Below, piece after piece: positions 44,847 to 53,773 of a DNA stretch of 64,000 nucleotides; position 1 is the first letter of the stretch; each line of letters opens with the position of its first letter. This DNA comes from Paenibacillus stellifer (GTDB lineage: Bacteria > Bacillota > Bacilli > Paenibacillales > Paenibacillaceae), in contig NZ_CP009286.1 of assembly GCF_000758685.1 (NCBI RefSeq), positions 2,386,501 to 2,450,500 of the forward strand, given 5' to 3'. The position numbers were made by a program, and so were the translations under genes. The notes below the pieces were generated by a model. It saw only the letters and a program-made list of their open reading frames with translations. It searched no databases and was not told where the DNA came from.

Positions 44847-46441
44847 AATGCTGCCACCTCGCTTCCTTGGACCGGCCGGAACAGGGGAATATACTTGGTC
44901 AGCCATGCGTTATAGAAGTCCTTGAATCCCATGCACGATAGAACGATGAACAGCGGATATACCGGGTAGATGTACCGGGCTTTAATCTCCCAGAGCATAT
45001 AAAAACCGATAAAACCGAGAATTACCAGAACCAGAAAGATCTCGCCGAATCTCCGGTGTCTGATCCCGCCGATCAGCCGGACAAGCGTGAACACATACAT
45101 CAGCAGGTTCATGACATAGACGATCCACAGCAGACCTGACCGGTAGGCAGAGTCGCTGGTGAAGCTCTCCGTCACAGCGGTGGAGTAGCTGTAGCTGCCC
45201 ATCAGAAATCCCCGGTTCATTCCCCCGCTGCCGGCGGAACCTTGATTGCCGATGCCGTATCTGTCGAGCTGGTAGGTTCCTTCCGTCCAGGTCCAGACGG
45301 TCTTTTTGTAATACATTTTCACAATGTCGGAAAAAGAGGCTTCAGCCAGCTTGTTTTGAATGGATTCTTTGAATAAGACCGTGCTTTCTTCCTTATTGTA
45401 ATTGGCGTCATTCTGGTAAATGCGGTAGCTCTCCCTGTTGTCCCAGAAGCCCCAAGTATCCAGATTGAACCCCATGTTCAGCCACATATAGACGGGAGCG
45501 GAATTCTCGTCTACAGGTTCGTCCACGATGCCGGATGCCTGCAATACTGCATTTTGCGTCCAGTTCGGAATGTTGAAGGCCAGACCCAGAATGCAAATGG
45601 CGAGAATGCCTTTTTTTACCCCGATGGACTTTAGTGACAGAAGAAGATAGATGCACGCGGCAATGAGCACAAGCGCGCCAATGCTTCGGAAATAATTGCC
45701 GATCGCCAGCAGAATCGCTGACAGCACCGCATATTTGATGGATGGGCGCTTGACGAACCTGATGCACGTATAGATGGCAGCGGTAAGAAACGCTGTTGCA
45801 ATCACATCATTATAAATGAGATTGTTCATGAACAATGACGGGATAAACGCGGCTGCGGCGATCAGGACTCCATATGCTTTGTCTTCGGACTTGCCGTTCA
45901 ACTCTCTGTACATCAAATAAATCATCAGCGTCGTTGCCAGCGTGAACAGGATGTTGAACGTCTTGATCACGAGATAGTTGTCCGGAAAAATGGCGAGCAA
46001 AGCCTTCAGGTATAGCACGATCGAGAAATTGAAAGGGAACATGTACAGATACCCGCCGGATTGAAAGGATGAATAATCCTTGTCGTACAACATATCCAGC
46101 GCAAGCTGCAGCACCGTTTCGGAGTCGTCGGTAGGCACTCTCGGGAACAGAAAGACAATCGCGATTTGCACGGCGAAAGAGATCAGCAGCGTAACTGGAA
46201 TCACGACTCTCATTCGGTATTTGTTCAGCCTTAACGAGAGGCGGTAGAGAGCAATGCCGGATATGAGAAGCAGGATGACAAGCAGAATAAGGATTCCGGG
46301 CTTCTGGGATTCCAGTATCGGTGTATCGTCGTACACTCCATAGTTATACTTCGCTCTTATGAACATTGAGGATACAATGAAGAGCCCCATGAACAGGGCA
46401 AGCAGCAGATACAAGGCTTTGGCTGTCAGTCGTTGCAGCAT
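44816..46441 (-). CDS. GT39/PMT-like membrane glycosyltransferase
   Basis: 541 residues with about a dozen transmembrane helices. The first extracytoplasmic loop carries PRVPTDDSETV (about residues 95-105), matching the acidic pair of lipid-phosphate-sugar-dependent glycosyltransferases of the GT-C fold. A large extracytoplasmic loop (about 300-420) lies before the last helices. ATG 46441 follows AAGGAG by 6 nt. It probably moves a sugar from a polyprenyl carrier to a surface protein or polymer. The co-transcribed Asn/Gly-rich lipoprotein might be its acceptor. Confidence 0.82.
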   Translation of the reverse strand: MLQRLTAKALYLLLALFMGLFIVSSMFIRAKYNYGVYDDTPILESQKPGILILLVILLLISGIALYRLSLRLNKYRMRVVIPVTLLISFAVQIAIVFLFPRVPTDDSETVLQLALDMLYDKDYSSFQSGGYLYMFPFNFSIVLYLKALLAIFPDNYLVIKTFNILFTLATTLMIYLMYRELNGKSEDKAYGVLIAAAAFIPSLFMNNLIYNDVIATAFLTAAIYTCIRFVKRPSIKYAVLSAILLAIGNYFRSIGALVLIAACIYLLLSLKSIGVKKGILAICILGLAFNIPNWTQNAVLQASGIVDEPVDENSAPVYMWLNMGFNLDTWGFWDNRESYRIYQNDANYNKEESTVLFKESIQNKLAEASFSDIVKMYYKKTVWTWTEGTYQLDRYGIGNQGSAGSGGMNRGFLMGSYSYSTAVTESFTSDSAYRSGLLWIVYVMNLLMYVFTLVRLIGGIRHRRFGEIFLVLVILGFIGFYMLWEIKARYIYPVYPLFIVLSCMGFKDFYNAWLTKYIPLFRPVQGSEVAALCDQKSASSS

Positions 46442-46604
46442 AGAATACTCCTTATCTCTCCGTTTTACTTTATGGTAGTTAAGGAAGTTGAATGCTAGCT
46501 GAAAAAACAAGACGGTGACGGAGCTCTCTCCATCGTTTCCACATATTTAAAGGATATATTAAAAGCATGGAAGCCAACCTGACGGAACAGGAGGATGTCA
46601 ACTC

Positions 46605-47798
46605 ATGAAAAAACAATGGAAGCTGGGAGCTGCCGTTCTGCTGCTGGCCGCCGCGCTGGCAGGATGCACTTCGGGCGGCAAGTCGGACAAGGCCGCAGAG
46701 AACGGAAATGCGAACAACTCAGACATTTCAGCGCCTTGGATCGGTACTAAAAATACCACACGGATTAACACAAGTGATCCGGTGGAAGCGGCGGTCCTCG
46801 TATCGCAGACGCTGTGGACGGCGCAGTCCGAGGGCAGCCGCCCTTCATCCGTCGTCGTGACGGATGTGAACAATTGGCAGATCGCTGCGGCCGCAACCGA
46901 TCTGATCCATCATCCGAGCAATGGCCCGGTACTCTACATTGACAAGGACAACGTACCGCAGGCGACGCTGGATGAACTGAAACGGCTGAATCCGAAAGGA
47001 GCCGATTCGAACGGCGGTATTCAACTGGTCATTGTAGGGCCGGTGTCGGACAACGCCAGGAAACAGCTTGACGGGCTCAAGCTGAAGACCGATCAAATCG
47101 AAGGCGATGACCCGGCTGCAGTAGCAGCCGCGATTGATGCGTATTATGCCAAAGTTGCGGGAGAACTGCCAATGGGAGTCATCGTCGGCTCGTCAGACAG
47201 CCCGGAATACACGCTGCCGGCAGTGAACTGGATCGCGCATATGCCTGAGCCGCTGCTGTATGTAAGCAAGGACAAGGTTCCGGATGCCACAGCCAAGGCG
47301 CTGGAGCAGCGCTCCGGCAAGGCTTCGATTTATATACTCGGACCTGAGTCCGCCGTATCTGCTGACGTGGAGAAATGGCTTCAAGCCTACGGAACCGTAA
47401 CCCGGATCGAGGGTAGTGATCCTTATGATAATGCGATTGCTTTTGCCAAGTTCAAGGATTCGTCGAACGGTTTCGGCTGGGGCATCACAACACCTGGCCA
47501 TAACGTATCCTTCGTTACTACCGATTCCCCGGCGCTGGCAATCGCCGCCGCTCCGTTCAGCCATCTCGGCAAGCATGCGCCGCTTCTGTTCACCCAGAAC
47601 TCCGGCATGCCGGATTCCGTCATGAGTTACCTGATGGAGCTGATGCCGAAATATAAGGATTCACCGGCGGAGGGACCGTACAATCACGCCTGGATAACCG
47701 GCAGCGAGGACTCCATCACCGCCAAGGCCCAGTCCGAAATCGACGACATGCTGGAGATTTCACCGGCGGACGGCGGGAACCCGCACTCCGGGCATTAG
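46605..47798 (+). CDS. Cell-wall-binding-repeat (CW_binding_2-like) lipoprotein
   Basis: 397 residues. The leader ends in a lipobox (LAGC, Cys at about residue 22). The mature protein holds repeats of the kind TTRINTSDPVEAAVLVSQTLW---VVVTDVNNW---GPVLYIDKD---IVGP, seen three times with decreasing similarity, as in clostridial cell-wall-binding proteins. Such repeats bind anionic wall polymers. It diverges from the glycosyltransferase gene. No enzymatic domain is visible. The tail ends in NPHSGH. Confidence 0.8.
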   Translation: MKKQWKLGAAVLLLAAALAGCTSGGKSDKAAENGNANNSDISAPWIGTKNTTRINTSDPVEAAVLVSQTLWTAQSEGSRPSSVVVTDVNNWQIAAAATDLIHHPSNGPVLYIDKDNVPQATLDELKRLNPKGADSNGGIQLVIVGPVSDNARKQLDGLKLKTDQIEGDDPAAVAAAIDAYYAKVAGELPMGVIVGSSDSPEYTLPAVNWIAHMPEPLLYVSKDKVPDATAKALEQRSGKASIYILGPESAVSADVEKWLQAYGTVTRIEGSDPYDNAIAFAKFKDSSNGFGWGITTPGHNVSFVTTDSPALAIAAAPFSHLGKHAPLLFTQNSGMPDSVMSYLMELMPKYKDSPAEGPYNHAWITGSEDSITAKAQSEIDDMLEISPADGGNPHSGH

Positions 47799-47851
47799 CC
47801 GGGGAACTGTTGTTTTCACTCTTGCGATGTACCTGAAAGGAGGCGATAACC

Positions 47852-48106
47852 ATGAAAAAGAAGCTCTGGATCAGCCTTGGCGCCATCGTTCTGACGCTGG
47901 GCATCGGCACTGCCGTATATGCAGCTGACACCAACAGCAGCTTTCAGCAGATGCTTCCCTCTATGAAGCAAATGCATCCCAAGCTGACTGATCAGCAGCT
48001 GGAGAAGATGCATAATGCCTGTCAGCAGCAAGGCGGCAATGCCGGAACGATGATGAAATCCGGCGGGATGATGAAATCGGGAAGCGGCATGATGAACTCG
48101 ATTTAA
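47852..48106 (+). CDS. Small exported Met-rich protein
   Basis: 84 residues with a classic signal peptide (MKKKLW, hydrophobic core, VYAAD cleavage region about residue 24). The mature part has one helix-forming block (QQMLPSMKQMHPKLTDQQLEKMH) and a C-terminal repeat of MMKSGG/MMKSGS units. Met clusters with a few His suggest binding of Cu(I) or Ag(I), but this is inference. Strong ribosome binding site AAAGGAGG. It follows the wall-binding lipoprotein by 53 bp. Confidence 0.72.
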   Translation: MKKKLWISLGAIVLTLGIGTAVYAADTNSSFQQMLPSMKQMHPKLTDQQLEKMHNACQQQGGNAGTMMKSGGMMKSGSGMMNSI

Positions 48107-48142
48107 GCAGTTGCAAGAAATCTGATGGATATGAATGATGAA

Positions 48143-48180
48143 GCGCGCCGGCCTTTGAGGTCGGTGCGCTTTTTCTTTTT
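48143..48180 (+). terminator. Terminator after the Met-rich protein gene
   Basis: GCGCGCCGGCC pairs with GGTCGGTGCGC (two wobble pairs) around a 5-nt loop, followed by TTTTTCTTTTT. Confidence 0.82.
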
Positions 48181-48299
48181 TCGGAGGAATGCTGACGACT
48201 GCCGGTTGATACTATATGATCTCAGGTAAAATCCTTGATGTAGTTGAGGCCGACTTTGCGATATGATAGAGGAAAAATAAGGTAATGCAGAGGTGCACA

Positions 48300-48644
48300 A
48301 TGATGATAGACAATTTATTAAGCCTAATGCAAGCTGATAAACTCGTGTTTAGAGAATCGAGACAGCCAGCACCGGATTCATTGATAAGCCAAAATGCAAA
48401 GGATCAAATTCTTCTAATACTGCCGCTTATCTATCAACTATTGTGGGTGTACGAATACGACTATCAGGAGCAATTGGAGCAGGAGAGAAAGAGGCTGTAT
48501 AAGAAGTTTAAAAAATTGTACTTTGACGGCGATGTTGTTGAAATTGTTGCACAGAATCTGTATCTCGTGACATCAAAGGATAAAGGTGAACGTCTAGGCA
48601 TATTGGAAGAGAGGCTGCAGCGAATAGTTACCGGTCTTTCATAA
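48300..48644 (+). CDS. Hypothetical protein in an AT-rich patch
   Basis: 114 residues from ATG 48300 (GAGGTG just upstream; ATG 48285 and 48303 are alternatives). It is soluble, with a hydrophobic helix LLILPLIYQLLWVYEY in the middle and a charged coiled-coil-like stretch (EQLEQERKRLYKKFKKL). No family is recognised. Codon use is clearly more AT-rich than in the flanking genes. Confidence 0.55.
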   Translation: MMIDNLLSLMQADKLVFRESRQPAPDSLISQNAKDQILLILPLIYQLLWVYEYDYQEQLEQERKRLYKKFKKLYFDGDVVEIVAQNLYLVTSKDKGERLGILEERLQRIVTGLS

Positions 48645-48677
48645 AGACTCAGCTTTTCAGCTGATAGGAGGAAGAAC

Positions 48678-49175
48678 GTGGGGGATTTTTCTAAGTCCAT
48701 TAGAGAAAGCAGCTTAATAATTATATTCCTTTTTTTCCTGATGTTAATCGTAGCAGGGTGTCAAAAGGAGCGCTCTTTAAGTGACCAAATCATTCAGACA
48801 ATAGACAGAAAAAGTAATGCGAATGGCGTTTCCGACATTTCACTCAAGGAGATTACGGACTTTAAGTGGGATAAAGTGGTCATTTTTCAAGTCGGAAGCT
48901 CTGATGAGGAGATTAGCAATGCTTTAGGAATTAAGTATGAAGGTCCAACTGATTTAATATCTGGACTGGTTTTTGTGTTAGACCATAGAATTGTTCATGA
49001 AGAGCTAATCCCCTATCAAACGGAGCATCCTACTACTTTACAGATTTTTATTGAGAAAAAAGCGAAAGATCCTAATTGTGTAGCTTTTACCTTAGAAAAT
49101 GCTGTATTAAAGGGGAGCAAGGAAGAACTTGATGGTGTGACTTATTATTCAATTCATGTGGAGGAAGGATTATGA
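48678..49175 (+). CDS. Hypothetical lipoprotein in an AT-rich patch
   Basis: 165 residues, GTG start preceded by GGAGGAAGAAC. A hydrophobic N-terminal segment ends in a lipobox (IVAGC, about residue 28). The rest is a small mixed alpha/beta domain (DKVVIFQVGSSDEEI, GLVFVLDHRIVHEE) of unknown role. It overlaps the next gene by 4 nt. AT-rich codons. Confidence 0.7.
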   Translation: MGDFSKSIRESSLIIIFLFFLMLIVAGCQKERSLSDQIIQTIDRKSNANGVSDISLKEITDFKWDKVVIFQVGSSDEEISNALGIKYEGPTDLISGLVFVLDHRIVHEELIPYQTEHPTTLQIFIEKKAKDPNCVAFTLENAVLKGSKEELDGVTYYSIHVEEGL

Positions 49176-49855
49176 AATTTGCAATCAATCTATTGTTAAT
49201 CGCAGTTCTTTTGTCGAGTTGTTCCACTATTGCCGATCAAGTTTCAGCAGTGGAAGTGCCTAAACCAGTTCAAAATGCGAGCTATATTCAATCTTTCTTA
49301 GATAAATCTAATGGGTGGAAAATGAAGGTTTTGGGACAGGGGATGTTTAATGCGGAAACTACTCTTTACAAAACCAAGGATGGCGGATTGACTTGGGAAA
49401 AAATTAGCGATTCATTATCTGGTGACTTACCAAGCGAATCAATTTCCGGCATGCTTTTCACTTCATCCGATAAAGGATGGATAACTGTAAATAGCCCGCG
49501 AGAAGGGGAAATTGGATTACATCGAACCGATAATGGCGGGAAGAATTGGAAAAACCTTAATTTAACAGGTGAAGCCAATTCCACTTATACTGTCGAATTG
49601 CCGGTTTTCTTTTCTACAACCCATTACGGATTACTAAGAGTTAAAAATAATAATACATCTGATGAAACAACACTTTTTTATGTTACTGAAGATCAAGGTG
49701 ATAGTTGGAAAGCCATTACAGATCAAAAAACTGGTACTTTGAATAAGATGTATTGGGAAGTAACGAAGCAGCAAAACTATACAGTATGGGAAGTCAAGAT
49801 CGGTAATAAGTCATGGACATACAATGGAAAGCAATGGATGAAGGAATTGAAATAG
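49172..49855 (+). CDS. Lipoprotein with Asp-box (BNR/YCF48-like) repeats
   Basis: 227 residues. Leader with lipobox (LLSSC, Cys about residue 17). Three Asp-box-like turns are visible: TKDGGLTWEKI, TDNGGKNWKNL and TEDQGDSWKAI, spaced as blades of a small beta-propeller. Such proteins bind partners rather than catalyse a reaction. It is co-translated with the preceding lipoprotein, so the pair may work together on the cell surface. AT-rich. Confidence 0.75.
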   Translation: MKFAINLLLIAVLLSSCSTIADQVSAVEVPKPVQNASYIQSFLDKSNGWKMKVLGQGMFNAETTLYKTKDGGLTWEKISDSLSGDLPSESISGMLFTSSDKGWITVNSPREGEIGLHRTDNGGKNWKNLNLTGEANSTYTVELPVFFSTTHYGLLRVKNNNTSDETTLFYVTEDQGDSWKAITDQKTGTLNKMYWEVTKQQNYTVWEVKIGNKSWTYNGKQWMKELK

Positions 49856-49902
49856 AGATGAAGAGGAGCTTATAACTGCCACCCTGCATTGACCCGCCAC
49901 CC

Positions 49903-49931
49903 TTGACACCTCACCCGCTATGTCATATAGT
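49903..49931 (+). promoter_or_regulatory. Sigma-A promoter of the guanidine riboswitch transcript
   Basis: Perfect TTGACA (49903-49908), 17-nt spacer, TATAGT (49926-49931). The start falls just before the riboswitch. Confidence 0.88.
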
Positions 49932-49949
49932 AGGAGCCAATTGCATATG

Positions 49950-50086
49950 AAGTCGTCTAGGGTTCCGCAGCCATGAGGCTGGTCTGGACCGAGAGGAGAC
50001 CGCAGCCGAAGCGGCTGTGACACGGAAGGATAAAAGCCTGGGAGATGATCTGCATGATTAATGCGGTTATCCCCTAGGCTTTTTTT
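49950..50086 (+). ncRNA. Guanidine-I (ykkC) riboswitch with terminator
   Basis: Conserved elements are present in order: GTCTAGGGTTCCG, CTGGTCTGGACCGAGAG, then GACACGGAAGGATAAAAGCCTGGGAG (split: ACACGGAAGGAT, AAAAGCCTGGGAG). The last segment also forms the left arm of a terminator with CCCTAGGCT and seven T (50080-50086). Guanidinium binding favours read-through into the SMR genes that follow. Confidence 0.93.
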
Positions 50087-50128
50087 GATAGCCGCATTAA
50101 TATTACTTCCTTCGGAGGAGATGACTTT

Positions 50129-50470
50129 ATGAACAGAACGTGGTTGGCGGTTGTGGTGGCCGCTTTGTTCGAGGTTAGCTGGGTGATTGGTTTGAAGCAT
50201 GCGGATAGCTTTTGGGAGTGGGGCGGAACGATAATCGCTCTTGCGGTCAGCTTTTGCCTGATGATTATGGCGTCGCGGTCTTTGCCGGCAGGCACGGTGT
50301 ATGCGGTGTTCGTCGGCTTGGGAACAGCGGGAACGGTTATAGCTGAGATTCTGCTGTACGGTGCGGAGATTCATGCTCTGAAAATCGCGATGATCGGGCT
50401 GCTGCTCCTTGGCGTTATAGGTCTGAAGCTGCTTAGCAAGGAAGGAACGAAGGAGGGGAGAGCTAAATGA
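50129..50470 (+). CDS. SMR-family guanidinium exporter subunit (YkkC-like)
   Basis: 113 residues with four transmembrane helices. The conserved membrane Glu is in VAALFEVSWVIGLKHADSF (Glu about residue 14), and the GLKHADSFW context is typical of Gdx-type SMR proteins. GGAGGAGATG precedes the ATG. It lies directly behind a guanidine-I riboswitch and overlaps its partner by 4 nt, so it most likely forms a heterodimeric guanidinium/proton antiporter. Confidence 0.93.
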   Translation: MNRTWLAVVVAALFEVSWVIGLKHADSFWEWGGTIIALAVSFCLMIMASRSLPAGTVYAVFVGLGTAGTVIAEILLYGAEIHALKIAMIGLLLLGVIGLKLLSKEGTKEGRAK

Positions 50471-50787
50471 GCTGGTTTTATTTGATTTTAGCCGGGGTAT
50501 TCGAAATGATGGGTGTGTTCATGATCACCAAGTTTAATCAGGCGCGGAATGTGAGAACATTTACGGTGCTGATCGCCGGTTTCGGCTCTAGCTTTCTGTT
50601 CCTTTCGTTGGCTATGAAGACCTTGCCGATGGGGACGGCCTACGCGGTATGGACCGGAATCGGCGCTTCCGGAGGAGCGATATTGGGCATGATCTTTTAT
50701 AACGAGTCCCGCAGCCTGCTCCGGATCTTATGTATCGCTTTGGTGCTGGGGTCTGCTGTTGGCTTGAAGTTGTGCGGAGCGGAGTGA
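50467..50787 (+). CDS. SMR-family guanidinium exporter subunit (YkkD-like)
   Basis: 106 residues, four transmembrane helices, with the membrane Glu in ILAGVFEMMGVFMI (about residue 13) and AYAVWTGIGASGGAI (about 59-73) in helix 3, the SMR signature. It is the second half of the riboswitch-controlled pair. Confidence 0.93.
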   Translation: MSWFYLILAGVFEMMGVFMITKFNQARNVRTFTVLIAGFGSSFLFLSLAMKTLPMGTAYAVWTGIGASGGAILGMIFYNESRSLLRILCIALVLGSAVGLKLCGAE

Positions 50788-50838
50788 ATATGAAGAAGCA
50801 GAACCTGCGGCATGTTAATGTGATTGCCCTGCCTGACG

Positions 50839-50869
50839 CCGAACAGGCGACCTCTGGCCGCCTGTTCGG
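50839..50869. terminator. Hairpin between convergent SMR and ABC genes
   Basis: A perfect 11-bp inverted repeat (CCGAACAGGCG / CGCCTGTTCGG) with a 9-nt loop. It has no long T run but sits where a bidirectional terminator would be expected. Confidence 0.55.
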
Positions 50870-50878
50870 AATCTTGAT

Positions 50879-51673
50879 TCAACTGCCGGTGCTCGCGAAT
50901 GCCCGTAGCCCTCGTCTCCAGAACTGATAGGCCAGGAATAGCGAAATGGCTGCGGCGGCGGGCGTCCACAGCGCTACCGTCTTGAATGATGAGTCATTCA
51001 TGAAGAAGGCTGCGGGATAGAAAGCGGTGAACCCGTAAGGGATCAGGAACGTCAGGATCACTTGAATGACTCGAGGATAAATGCTTAGCGGATATCTGGC
51101 GAAATCACTCAGACCGTGCACCGCCATCATTATCGGAATACTGTCCGTCATCCAGAATGAGAACGTCGCAAAGAACAGATTGACGGACAGGAAGATCACT
51201 CCGCTGGAGAGAACGGCGATCAGCATGAAGATGATATGGCCCGCTGTCCAATCAAATCCGATTTGGGAAGAAGCCGTCAGGAGGACGGTCACCCCGGTCA
51301 GCAATTGGCCCAAGCCGTCGGCCTGGACGCGATCCGCAATCAGGTTGAACAGCGGATTAATCGGGCGAATCATCAGCCGGTCGAAATTCCCTGGACGAAT
51401 ATAGTTCATGCCGATCACCCACAGATTATCGAAGAAGATATACTCCAGCGCCCTTCCCGTCATCGAAATTCCATAAATGAACATAATCTCGTAGAAGGTC
51501 CACCCGTGAATTGACTCGATATGGCTGAAAACAATACCGATGAAGAGCACGGCCGCGCCTTGTGTGAGCACGGTCGAGAAGACACCGATGAAGAAATCGG
51601 TCCGATACTCCATCATTACTTTGAGTCTGAGCTTGAAGAATTGCCAATACAGCTTGGCATATCTGTACAGCAT
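50879..51673 (-). CDS. ABC-2-type permease, DUF990-like
   Basis: 264 residues with six predicted helices; the N-terminal YRYAKLYWQFFKLRLKVMMEYRTDFF and NYIRPGNFDRLMIRPINPLF patterns match the DUF990 exporter permeases. It is third in an operon with an ATPase and a second permease, 13 bp downstream of the latter. Confidence 0.88.
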   Translation of the reverse strand: MLYRYAKLYWQFFKLRLKVMMEYRTDFFIGVFSTVLTQGAAVLFIGIVFSHIESIHGWTFYEIMFIYGISMTGRALEYIFFDNLWVIGMNYIRPGNFDRLMIRPINPLFNLIADRVQADGLGQLLTGVTVLLTASSQIGFDWTAGHIIFMLIAVLSSGVIFLSVNLFFATFSFWMTDSIPIMMAVHGLSDFARYPLSIYPRVIQVILTFLIPYGFTAFYPAAFFMNDSSFKTVALWTPAAAAISLFLAYQFWRRGLRAFASTGS

Positions 51674-51686
51674 ATCTGATTCCCCC

Positions 51687-52475
51687 CTAACCGCCGAATA
51701 TCGTGACCCGTTTTAACGCGATACGCCAAATCATCCGGATACCCGCGAAAATGCCCGCAAGCCAGCATACCTGTACACCCATCGCCAAGAGCGCATCAGT
51801 ACCCGTAATCTGTCCCGTGTAGATCGCGACAGGTACATGCACCATGGACCGGAACGGAAGAAAATAGCCCACAGTCTGGAGCCAGCCCGGAAACAGCGTG
51901 AGCGGTACGAGCGCTCCCGAAAAAAACGAGATAATCGCATCGCGCATCGTCCTCAGGCCCCAAACATAATCCAGATAGAATGCGGCGATGCCTATAATCA
52001 AGTCCAACTGGCTGCCGATCAGAATACCCAGAACCGAGCTTAGAATAAACAGCAGTCCCGCACCGGCACTTACCGGCCCGTTGATATGGAGGAATAGAAA
52101 CGCGAGAACTAGCATCGGAATCGTTTCCCGGATAATGGCCGTTATTTTTCGACCAAGATCAAGCGCTACCAATTTATCGAGCAGATTATACGGCTTCATA
52201 AGCTCGACGGCCACGCTGCCGTCCCGGACACTGCTTGCCAGTTGGTTGCCGACTCCGGATACGTATTCGCCCAGCATCATGGCCAGAACGACGTAGGTAA
52301 GCATTGTATCCAGCGGGACTGCACCGACCGTTGTCCGGTTCTCGTACACCGCATGCCAGAAAGCGTAGACGACAAGAAGCTTGAGGATCGTCGAAGCCGT
52401 ACTCGACCAATACCAGGCAGCATAGGCCGTGTCCAGCTTGATCTGGCCTTTCATTATTTCCCAATATTTCCGCAT
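51687..52475 (-). CDS. ABC-2-type permease, DUF990-like
   Basis: 262 residues, about six helices, with GSVAVELMKPYNLLDKL and LVPLTLFPGWLQTVGYFLPF patterns of the same permease family as its neighbour. It starts 2 bp after the ATPase stop. The two permeases probably form a heterodimeric channel. Confidence 0.88.
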   Translation of the reverse strand: MRKYWEIMKGQIKLDTAYAAWYWSSTASTILKLLVVYAFWHAVYENRTTVGAVPLDTMLTYVVLAMMLGEYVSGVGNQLASSVRDGSVAVELMKPYNLLDKLVALDLGRKITAIIRETIPMLVLAFLFLHINGPVSAGAGLLFILSSVLGILIGSQLDLIIGIAAFYLDYVWGLRTMRDAIISFFSGALVPLTLFPGWLQTVGYFLPFRSMVHVPVAIYTGQITGTDALLAMGVQVCWLAGIFAGIRMIWRIALKRVTIFGG

Positions 52476-52477
52476 GG

Positions 52478-53473
52478 TCAGACTCCCCGCTCGTAGATTT
52501 CCTGAACAATCGTCTCGATCTTCGAATCCGCAATCGTAAGATCCCGGATATGGTACTCTTTGAGCATCGCCGAAATCACATCAGCCCCTGAGATCGCCTG
52601 ATTGCTGAAGGACAGGCTGATTCTTCCTTCCTCATCTTCGCCGTTGGCCTGAAGGCTCACATATTCTGACAGCTCCGCGGGAATTGTGAACGGACTCTGC
52701 AAATCCAGTTCGAAGTGGATAACGCGCTTGTCGCCGAAGCGGTCCTTGATCGACTGAAGACTGCCGTCATACAGGATGGTGCCTTCATCGATAATAATGA
52801 TACGCTTACATATCTCCTCGATATCCTGCATGTCATGGGTTGTCAGAATAACGGTAGTATGATGAAGCTGGTTCATTTCCCGGATGAACGCGCGAATTCG
52901 AGCCTTGACCGCAACATCCAGACCGATCGTGGGTTCGTCCAGATAGACAACGGAGGGATTGTGCAGGAATGCGGCGGCCAGTTCACAGCGCATTTTCTGA
53001 CCGAGTGAAAGCTGTCTGACCGGTATGCCGAGCAAAGGCTCAAGCTGCAGGACCTCAGTGAACAGTTCAATGTTCTTCTTATACTGGTCCTCCGGAATCT
53101 GGTAGATGTGCTTCAGCAGATCATAGGATTCGCGCACCGCGATGTCCCAGAACAACTGGGTCCGCTGGCCGAATACCGCGCCGATATTACGGGCGTTCTT
53201 CTGGCGTTCATGGTATGGGACGATGCCGTTGACTCTTATGCTGCCTTCGCTCGGGGTCAGGATGCCGCACAGCATTTTGATGGTGGTCGACTTGCCCGCC
53301 CCGTTCGCGCCTATGTAACCGACCAGTTCACCCTGATCGATTGAATAGGAGATCTGACTGACAGCCTTCTTGGTCATGTACTCTCTGTGGAACAACGATT
53401 TCAAGGCCCCGGACAGGCCGGGCTGTTTCTTTACGATTTTGTACTCCTTTGATAATTCCGATACTTCGATCAT
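52478..53473 (-). CDS. ABC transporter ATP-binding protein of the DUF990-type exporter
   Basis: 331 residues. Walker A GANGAGKST (about 55-63), signature LSLGQKMR (about 155), Walker B VVYLDEPTIGLD (about 175-186) and the switch His in LTTHD. The C-terminal about 90 residues form an extra domain with IHFELDLQSPF. It is first in the three-gene minus-strand operon. The cargo is unknown. Confidence 0.92.
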   Translation of the reverse strand: MIEVSELSKEYKIVKKQPGLSGALKSLFHREYMTKKAVSQISYSIDQGELVGYIGANGAGKSTTIKMLCGILTPSEGSIRVNGIVPYHERQKNARNIGAVFGQRTQLFWDIAVRESYDLLKHIYQIPEDQYKKNIELFTEVLQLEPLLGIPVRQLSLGQKMRCELAAAFLHNPSVVYLDEPTIGLDVAVKARIRAFIREMNQLHHTTVILTTHDMQDIEEICKRIIIIDEGTILYDGSLQSIKDRFGDKRVIHFELDLQSPFTIPAELSEYVSLQANGEDEEGRISLSFSNQAISGADVISAMLKEYHIRDLTIADSKIETIVQEIYERGV

Positions 53474-53773
53474 GCGGCGCCCCCTAACAATTAATCTGTT
53501 CTGAAATACTCAACAATCCACATACCCTGGCAAGATGCACTTCGGGACACGGCACACGGTCCGTTTGCCCGGGTCATCTTAGTCTCACCTCAATGCAAAC
53601 GATTGCACATTTCGCACGACGCTGCTCTCATCATCTCCTAATCGCCGGAACGACAGCTTGACTTTCTATAAAATAACACAATCTCCCAACAGCAACTGTA
53701 AATATTGTAACATCGTATAAAAAGTTTCTGGCAGAGCAGCAGGCAGGCGGTAACATACGCTTATTCGCTTATA

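Noticed and set aside
44394..44925. Plus-strand reading frames rich in Pro/Ser/Ala over 44.4-44.9 kb
   Set aside because: They are antisense shadows of the repetitive lipoprotein gene and its 3' region.
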